NCBI RefSeq assembly: GCF_945859705.1
Contig: NC_079136.1
Coordinates: 8,287,501-8,351,500, forward strand
Length of the DNA: 64,000 bases
Reading direction: 5' to 3'
Source: Episyrphus balteatus
Lineage: Eukaryota; Arthropoda; Insecta; Diptera; Syrphidae
Below the pieces are notes generated by a model. The model ran no database searches and was not told the DNA's origin. It worked only from the letters and a program-made list of their open reading frames with translations. This document shows positions 57,311 through 64,000 of the stretch, piece after piece (within the stretch, counting starts at the first letter, position 1; the number at the start of each line of letters is the position of its first letter). Position numbers and translations under genes: made by a program.

Positions 57311-58170
57311 CACAGTGGGTCCCGCCATAGGTCAAAAATAAAAAAAGTAAATGTCAATTTTTTAAAATCCAATGATTAAACAACGTTCTACAATCTCCCA
57401 TCGAACCAAAACCAAAAAAAAATTGACGGTTACGCTTTTTTTCATTTCTTAATAGCAATTCAAAGTCGGTATATAAAAAAAGGTACAGTTTTTTTATCGC
57501 TGCAGTTATAAGGTGTGAACTTGCGATAGTGATAGCGGGTGTTAAAAATTGTGAACAGTATTAAATTGTTATGGATATTTAACGAGAAGGTTAATACTTT
57601 CTAAAAACATAAATTATATTGTTAAATAACATTAAGGCTAATTGTAATGGGGCTCTTTAACGAAGCAATTTTAACCATTTTTATTTAGCTCAATTTTCAT
57701 TAAATTAGAGATTTAGTTGGTTTGCCTTCGAGTGCCCTCTACAATTTAAGTTCTCAAATGAAGAATACCGTTCTACCTTTCGAAATAATAGCACCGTTTT
57801 TTCCCCTTTTCGAGTAATACGAGTTTAAATGACGATACACAGAGAAAAAAAAATTACAACGTAAAACTAAAAAAATTCCTTTTTGGCACTATTATTTTTA
57901 TAAAAGACTGAACTAGAGGGTAAGGGTAAAGTGCTCGACTGACAGGCAGTTCCATTTCCGGCATTAACCATTTTTTTTTTATATTTTCAAAAAAAAAAAT
58001 TTTTTTACCTTTTTTTATTTTTCTTGAAAATAACCAAAATTTTAAAAAACTGACTTGATGCATTTTTTTGCAATAATAAATCATATAAAATGATAATACA
58101 GGTGTTTCATTAAAAAAAAAATGGTCATTATATTTTTGACCGCACTTTGTATGGGAGGTGACCCACTGTG
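57311..58170. mobile_element. Transib-like non-autonomous transposon 2
   Basis: Both ends begin CACAGTGGGTC. The 5-bp duplication TGTTG flanks it exactly (57306-57310, 58171-58175). A shared GGTCAAAAATA block follows the heptamer after 12 bases at the left end and 22 bases at the right. 860 bp, no transposase. Nested in element I. Confidence 0.75.
57911..57963 (+). other. Weak tRNA-like segment
   Basis: GGTAAGGGTAAAGTGCTCGA resembles an A box and CAGTTCCATTTCC a degenerate B box 25 bases on. It could be a decayed SINE head inside the Transib-like element. The evidence is thin. Confidence 0.25.
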
Positions 58171-58634
58171 TGTTGTTTTAAAATGCTTATAGTTTGGGTT
58201 CTAGTGGTTGGATATTCAAGATAAAGGTCTTCAGATTTAGGGAAAATGAGAGAGTATCATATTTTGCACTTAAAATACACACAAAAGATACAACTTTGAG
58301 ACAATCTGCATAAAGTGTTATATGCAAAAATGCATTTTATCCGTTTTTGGAGTACGTCACAAGGATAAAACTTCTCCACAATATATGTAAACCTTAATGA
58401 CATCAAAAAATAACAAATTCATTTCTGGCCGCGCAACGTCCACATTCCATACAAACTTGCCCATTCTTCTTTGTTTTGTTTTTTGCTTTTAAACTTATTT
58501 TCTGATGTTTCTTCTTGAATTTTTTGATTTGTACTTTTATTATTTTTCCTTTGCTATTTTTTCGTTAACATGTTCGTTGTTGACTTTGGAGACTTCAAAA
58601 TTTTTCATTTCGCATCAGCAGCGTACTAGGCTTA

Positions 58635-58962
58635 AATCAATAGATGGACCAGAAAAAAGCCTAGGCAATTATTTATGTTAAGGATTTCATTTATCAGAAA
58701 CCAATATCTGGTTTTATTTGTAATTGAATTATGTTGTTGGTGAAATATGAAAATCAATAATGAAAAATGCTTTTTTCAGTATAATCCTGTCAAATACATC
58801 ACAACTAAGAAATAATATGAATAGCAAAAAGTTATTTTCCAAAATAATAAATAGCAAAAATAATGTGCTATCCTCATGTTACATGTAAGTAACATTCACT
58901 GCCTATGACCACCAAAAAAAGTCGGACAACTGGGAAAATAATTTTTTATAGAACAATATTGT
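58635..58962. other. Non-coding, nothing recognised
   Basis: No supported feature between two MITEs. Confidence 0.4.
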
Positions 58963-59223
58963 ATCGTCGCTGTAGTTCTAATACCTCGTAACCCACAAAA
59001 CAGCGATTTTGGACTAATGATGCAATAATTATATTGTTGAAAAAAATCCGGATGTACCTAATAGAAAAGATACTGTTTGCCTAACATCGATATTGTCAGA
59101 GCTACGCTTAATCAAAACCAGATCATTTGTATTGATTCTCATACATTTCATTCTTAGTTTTTTTGGCTCTCCTGAAAAATAGACTTTTCTGGGTTACGAG
59201 GTATTAGAACTACAGCGACGGTA
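58963..59223. mobile_element. Palindromic MITE, family K
   Basis: Ends CGTCGCTGTAGTTCTAATAC and its complement, continuing through CTCGTAACCCA. About 260 bp, non-coding. Confidence 0.88.
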
Positions 59224-60315
59224 TGCTACTTCTTCTAATCCAAAAAACAAATAGGCCAGTCATTATGTTGGAAAAAACGACTTAGAAATGCAAAATGACC
59301 GAGAAAGCTAATTTTTGGATATGTTGTAATGGATGCTTAAAAAAGCTTAACTTTAAGTTTTCGACCAAGATTTCCTATAAGCTTTTTCCGCAATAACTTT
59401 TTTGACAATAACTCGGCTATCCTTCGAGATACGAGATACCATGTTCTACAATTCATGTATACACATGTCCAGCCCCCCCCCCCCCCTGATTTCATCATAA
59501 TTTACATGATTAACTGAAACGTGTTCGTAAATCTTAGAGATTTAGAGGCAGCACAGATGCTCGAGCCCCCTCCAAATTTTGAAACGGCTGTTTGTGTTTG
59601 TTTGAGTAAGAACCTTAGCTGACGTTGATTGTTGGGGTAATTTTTTTTTTCGAATTTTATTCCGAATTCTTCAGATCATTTTTTTAGTATTTTGACGTCG
59701 AATTACATGACCGTTTAATTTTGAAAAGCTTCTTATGTTTATTTACTTTTTTTTAAATAATATTTTTCTCAAAGATATCGGATATAGAAATTTTTTGATA
59801 TCTCAAAATCTAAGTGGCCAACAGGTTTCTTTAAGAAAATTCCAGTTAACGCTTCTGATTTGAATTAAAAAAAGCAATATATTACGAACAAATATAAACA
59901 TATATTTCGGATTAAACATCAAAAAGAAATTCATTCAAAATAAGTTTTTGAGAATTTCACGTTCTGCATTTCACTTGACAAAGTTCGAACGAAATAAAGT
60001 GTTTTTTTTTTATGGATGATTCAACTCCTTGCTGTTTGCGTAAAATTTTTGGTACACAAGAACTTTGAAAAAATCTCTAGGTACTCTGAATGTAAAAGGA
60101 GGAGACAGTAGTACGAATCTGTCGAGAGCAGTAAAATCCTACTACACCACTTTCAGTATTACAGCATAGCGCTTCACTCTAGATCAAAGATGAATAAAAA
60201 TAGAGAAACATTTTTCGCACATTTACCCTCTAAAAAATTGTTGAACAATTTTCCAGCACCCTCCAAAATTTTTTCTGAATACGCCACTGTGGTATTAGAC
60301 TAACTATTTATGCTA
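59224..60315. other. Non-coding stretch with a 14-base poly-C run
   Basis: A C homopolymer at 59473-59486 is unusual in this AT-rich window. Otherwise no gene or repeat ends were found. Confidence 0.45.
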
Positions 60316-60466
60316 AAGCCGGTACGCTGCTCGCGCTAAATTTTAGCTCCCATACAAATTATCGAAAAATTTTAGCCGAGCTAAAATGAGTCCCATACAA
60401 ATTATCGATAACTTGTATGGGAATTTTATCTTGGCTAAAATTTAGCGCGAGCAGCGTACCAGGCTT
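60316..60466. mobile_element. Palindromic MITE, family E, copy 1
   Basis: AAGCCGGTACGCTGCTCGCG at the left and its complement at the right, with paired CTAAATTTTAGC and CCCATACAAATTATCG blocks. 151 bp. Confidence 0.92.
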
Positions 60467-61708
60467 AATCCAGTAACTAGGCATTATCTTTCAATTAAGC
60501 CATCGAAACCTAAAAAAATATTCAAATTAAATTTTTTTTATGAATTTTTAAATAAATGTTACATGAGAGTAACGCTGGTACCGAAAGGGTGAATAAAAAA
60601 AAATATTAATTTGATTTTTCATAAAAAAAAAAAAAAACAAATTAAGCAAATTTAATTTAAACAATATTTATAAACACAGTATAAATAAATTAAAGAAGTA
60701 AACACTCTGAGGGCTTATTTTCAACAATTTGTACTTGGCTATTCAATATTTTTCCAGAATTTTGCTTCCAATTCTAATAAATACATGAAAATACTTCCAT
60801 GTCTCCTTGAAAGAATTAAGTTATTCACAAATTCATTGCAGCTGTTTCAAATAGTAAGGATCTTGAATTTTTATTTCTGAAATCTGTTAATTATTTTCTG
60901 GTGCTTTTTCCAATTTTGACCAAAATAAAAGCTGGCATAATATCCGGAAGCCTTGTGCAATTATGTCTGTCCATCGGTCTGTCCTTATTTGCAACAGCTA
61001 CAGCCTCAACTCCTGGGTGGATTTCCTTAAAACTTGATTATTTTGTAAGATTCCCTAAAATAGAAATTAAAACTTAATTTTCAGTATTGAAATTAACGGT
61101 ACACCATATCCTCTTAAGACTAGAGCATGAAGCAAATAGCAAAATAGTGTTTTAAATGATTTATAATAGTTATTTAGTTGTAAATGGAACATAGTTAAAG
61201 AGTTAAAAATGTTTATATTATTTATTTATTTATCTATTGGAACTATTTAAATAAACAAAAAAACAGGTTGCCATGAACCGAGGTATCCGAAATGTGTCCA
61301 TAAAATCTTTAAAAAAGAAAACATACTAAATACCTAATATGTTTCAAAAAAAGCATCCACTGATTTATCAACTAAAAATCAAAAAAAAAAAATGTAATTT
61401 CAATCAACAATCCAATTGTAGGTCGAGTTTCAAATCTCGATTATTGTTTGCAAAATTTTGAACTTTGGAATTCACAACATAACATTTTTATAGTTTGAAG
61501 TGATTTTTTGATGCTACATAATAGTGAATCTTATCTCGGTGGATAAACGACAAGAATAAGTGAAAAACAGTTGTTATTTGTAATGTTGGGATAGTAAATA
61601 GAATGGTTGAAAGTTCCAGTCTTCTTAGCTGGTTAGCTAATTTTTGAAAAGGCACTTAAACTAAACCAAGAACAGAAAAAGAAGTGTTAACGCATAGAAG
61701 AAAGTAAT
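60467..61708. other. Non-coding stretch
   Basis: Bases about 60970-61060 (GTCTGTCCATCGGTCTGTCC, then ACAGCTACAGCCTCAACTCC) match the style of short dispersed fly repeats. Nothing else is recognised. The last 100 bases may belong to the Penelope-like remnant. Confidence 0.35.
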
Positions 61709-62089
61709 ATGAACTTGAACTTGGATGGATCTCAAAATCGTCTCCTAAAAGATTTTTATGACAAAATAACTCTATCATGCAGATATGAACCACCATTGGA
61801 TCCAATTCGATCTAGCTATAAGGTTCTAGTCAAAGAGCCTCATTATATAACTCGCTTGGTTCATGAAACTATTGAAATAAAACGACACAAAAATTTCAAT
61901 CAGAACGACATTTCTAAGCTGTCTCGTACGTGGAACCCCCTAAAAAACTCGTCACGATCTATCCAATTATTGCGGCTTCATACCCGCAAGCATACAGTAA
62001 GCATAGTTTGCTCTCAATTTGCGAACTCAAAACAAAGGATAGAATCTCTTACGCCCCACTACAACCTGCGTAGCCAAAATTGCATCTAA
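61709..62089 (+). pseudogene. C-terminal fragment of a Penelope-like retroelement protein
   Basis: 126 residues starting MNLNLDGSQNRLLKDF. The segment YKVLVKEPHYITRLVHETIE, then KRHKNFNQND and LSRTWNPL, resembles the region after the GIY-YIG endonuclease in Penelope-like ORFs: an R-x-x-x-E-x-I-E-I core, a basic Asn-containing linker, then L-S-x-x-W-x-P-L. The reverse transcriptase and the GIY-YIG motif itself are absent, so this is a 5'-truncated remnant. About 90 bases after the stop lies a hammerhead-like motif on the opposite strand, which supports the assignment. The identification is by motif memory only. Confidence 0.5.
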
Positions 62090-62178
62090 CATAATGCTCG
62101 TAATTTTATTAGTTTAATTGGGCTTTTTTGGTCAATTTAGTTAGTTTATGTAAAATAAAAAATTAAAACATAAATTTT

Positions 62179-62222
62179 TGTCCCGACGTTTCGCTGGAGT
62201 TTCTCAGCATCTTCAGGGGAGC
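62179..62222 (-). ncRNA. Hammerhead-like remnant downstream of the Penelope-like ORF
   Basis: On the minus strand: TCCC, CTGAAGA (fits the CUGANGA core), an imperfect stem II GCTG...CAGC, GAAA, C-G-T-C, then GGGA, which pairs with the starting TCCC. This has the order of a minimal type I hammerhead with almost no stem III. An extra T between CTGAAGA and stem II departs from consensus, so it may be inactive. Confidence 0.4.
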
Positions 62223-62283
62223 TTTATTATTATATCGTAGTTTTCCGGTGACCATGCTATTATAGTTTGAAACAAAACGTTAA

Positions 62284-62512
62284 GACTTAACTACATTGGC
62301 TCAAAAAGTGAAAAAGTACAAAAGTGAAAATTTTCAAACGCATTTTTGTATATTTTTGCGGCCTGAAAAATTAAAACAAATGATGCAGAAAGCTTATTTT
62401 TTGGTCTAATAAACAATTTGTATACTCTTTTTGACAAAACAATTGCGCTAGTCAGAAAAAAAATATTTTCACTTTTGTACTTTTTCAAAAAGTGGTGTAT
62501 GTAGTTAAGCAT
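62284..62512. mobile_element. MITE family H, copy 1
   Basis: GACTTAACTACATTGGCTC at the left, inverted partner GTGTATGTAGTTAAG at the right. Both arms carry GAAAAAGTACAAAAGTGAAA. About 230 bp. Confidence 0.82.
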
Positions 62513-62548
62513 TTAGGGGTGACGGGTGAGTAACCGTTACGCGGCTTA

Positions 62549-62940
62549 AGGCTTAACTACATTCACCACTTTTTGAAAAAGTACAAAAGTGAAAATATTT
62601 TTTTCTCCTTAAGCCTGGTACGCTGCTCGCGCTAAATTTTAGCCGAGATAAAATTCTCATACAAGTTATCCATAATTTGTATGGGATCCATTTTAGCTCG
62701 GCTAAAAATTTTCGATAATTTATATGGGAGCTAAAATTTAGCGCGAGCAGCGTACCAGGCTTTAGCACCATTTTTTTGTAAAAAAGAGTTAACAAATTGT
62801 TTTCTAGGCGAAAAAATAAGCTTTCTGCATAATTTTTTTTAATTTTCTACCCCCAAAAACCATAAAAAATGCGTTTGAAAATTTTCACTTTTGTACTTTT
62901 TCACTTTTTAAACCAATGTAGTTAGGGCTTTATTCGTTAA
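62549..62940. mobile_element. MITE family H, copy 2, inverted and interrupted
   Basis: AAGGCTTAACTACATTCACC at the left and AATGTAGTTAGGGCTTT at the right. It is collinear with copy 1 in reverse, except for the family E insertion at 62611-62762. Confidence 0.82.
62611..62762. mobile_element. MITE family E, copy 2, nested in H
   Basis: AAGCCTGGTACGCTGCTCGC and its complement at the ends. The same 150-bp palindrome as 60316-60466. Confidence 0.92.
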
Positions 62941-63175
62941 CTTTAAAAATGTCATAAGAAACTATAATCTTGATAAAAAAATTAATTATTTAATGGGATA
63001 AAATGAATTTTAGCGCCATTAAAAAATGTGTTAAGGAACATGGATATAGAACACAATCAGAAAAGTTCAAACAGTGATTATGAAATTTATTGCTTTTTTC
63101 TGTTGGAGAAAATATCAGTTACCTCGTCATCATGTTGTTTACTAATCTTGTTTTCATGATTGAAACACACGCGTA

Positions 63176-63339
63176 AAGGCTTGGCCACACCGGAGGGTAT
63201 GCGGTATAGCGGTAACGATATTTGTACTAAAAAAATTCCACACCTGAACGTTGATGTGTCAGTTTGGAATTTTTTTCATACAAGTACCCTCACCACTACC
63301 CGGACCGCTACCGCATACCCTCCAGTGTGGCCAAGCCTT
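63176..63339. mobile_element. MITE family A, 164-bp copy
   Basis: AAGGCTTGGCCACACCGGAG and its complement at the ends. Uninterrupted, so it shows the ancestral sequence of the break point (CACACCTG|AACGTTG) disrupted at 53560. Confidence 0.92.
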
Positions 63340-64000
63340 AAAAGTTATGCGTGTGGATTTCTCTCAATAGAACAAATTAAATTTGAACTGGTCAAATTCA
63401 TTGTTCTCAGAAACAGAATAGTACAAAACCGGTGAGGTTTATTGCTGCTCTTTAGTGAGCTCAAAGCCAAATCACTAGGTTGAAATAGATACGTGGAAGA
63501 TTTAAGAATAATAGGTATTTTTTCTTGCTTTTTCTCAATCTACCAGCCATACAATCAAATGGAGTTTGATAATCAGATAAGTTAATCAATGTAAATCGTT
63601 TGTAAGAAAAAACAAAAATTTTATTTTTCAAAAATATAACCACTATTTTAAACATTTAAATTTATACACAACTTACCCGAATTTCTCCTATTTACATCCA
63701 CCTGCCATTTTAATCTACTACAAACAATAACCATTCTACTACAATTTTCCGTCAAAATCTAAAAGCAACACCTATATTCATTTCTTTCCAATCACATACA
63801 AAAATCACTTCATCTCATCCTCACACATTCGCTCGCACCACCCTAATTTTTTTTTCTGTCTGTCCGTCTACTTCTACTGTCTTCTTTGAAAAAAATATTT
63901 TCTCTCTCAGATTTTTTCTTGTCGTTGTCTTGTTATGTCGTATCAAAATTTTTGTGTGTGCTCCTCCTCGGTGTATATAATTTTTTATTAAAAATTAATA
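63340..64000. other. Non-coding to the window end
   Basis: No supported gene. Bases 63855-63970 are pyrimidine-rich with CTGTCTGTCCGTC and GTGTATATAA motifs, which could be promoter-proximal sequence of a gene beyond the window. This is only a possibility. Confidence 0.3.

Larger units (their letters stand above)
56928..58469. mobile_element. Element I inserted in family D
   Basis: TIR GGAGAATGGGCA with the GGACGTTGAGCGGCC block at the left, complement (GGCCGCGCAACGTCC, GCCCATTCTTC) at the right. Its boundaries are fixed by comparison with the uninterrupted family D copy. It contains a Transib-like element and a tRNA-like segment. No ORF. Confidence 0.75.
56862..58634. mobile_element. MITE family D, copy split by a 1.5-kb insertion
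   Basis: Left end TAAAGTCTAGTACGCTGCTG, right end the complement (CAGCGTACTAGGCTTA). The interior jumps from GAAATTAAA to TTTGTTTTG, which are contiguous in the 225-bp copy at 54663, with 1.5 kb between. Confidence 0.85.

Overview
The window looks like insect, most likely dipteran, nuclear DNA. It is very AT-rich, has no operons, and carries one clear eukaryotic single-copy gene, the XAP5/FAM50 spliceosome-associated protein. Most of the rest is transposon debris typical of insects. Well under 5% is protein-coding, and only two ORFs look like intact host genes: FAM50/XAP5 (plus strand, 55756-56805) and an unrecognised 197-residue two-membrane-segment protein (minus strand, 52649-53242). They point away from each other across about 2.5 kb packed with nested miniature transposons. 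A probable partial coding exon with a good splice donor lies at 3258-3511 (minus). A weaker small ORF lies at 287-532.

Layout. 1.2-2.5 kb: a huge (GTT)n tract and a degenerate copy of a minisatellite-bearing element. 4.4-5.9, 26.0-27.5 and 39.2-40.6 kb: three copies of one 1.5-kb foldback element. 7.1-7.5 kb: a dead LINE reverse transcriptase. 11.4-12.9 kb: an element whose arms are studded with the heptamer TACGAAT. 13.5-15.2 and 38.0-39.1 kb: two oppositely oriented copies of an element with a foldback end, 147-bp tandem repeats and a terminal hairpin (Helentron-like layout). 15.8-17.4 kb: a TA-flanked foldback element. 19.2-20.6 kb: a non-autonomous Transib-like element with RSS-like CACAGTG ends and a CGCCG target duplication. 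22.07-22.40 kb: a near-perfect palindrome encoding a hammerhead ribozyme motif on each strand. 28.5-32.9 kb: a 4.4-kb element with an 8-bp target duplication (hAT-like).

42.3-46.4 kb: about 350 units of an 11-bp satellite built on the palindrome GGACATGTCC or its variant GGACGTGTCC, with higher-order duplications of 1221 and 440 bp. It is interrupted by a block shared with the 1.7-2.0 kb region and followed by a probable 166-bp Helitron. 50.4-52.0 kb: a second motif-armed element (TTGTCGTATGTG). 53.5-63.3 kb: dense palindromic MITEs, including two nested stacks in which insertion order can be read, a second Transib-like element, and a Penelope-like retroelement remnant (61.7-62.2 kb).

No autonomous transposase is intact in the window, so the mobile elements are probably all non-autonomous or dead. 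Family names are assigned only from termini, target duplications and motifs read by eye. No database search was possible.
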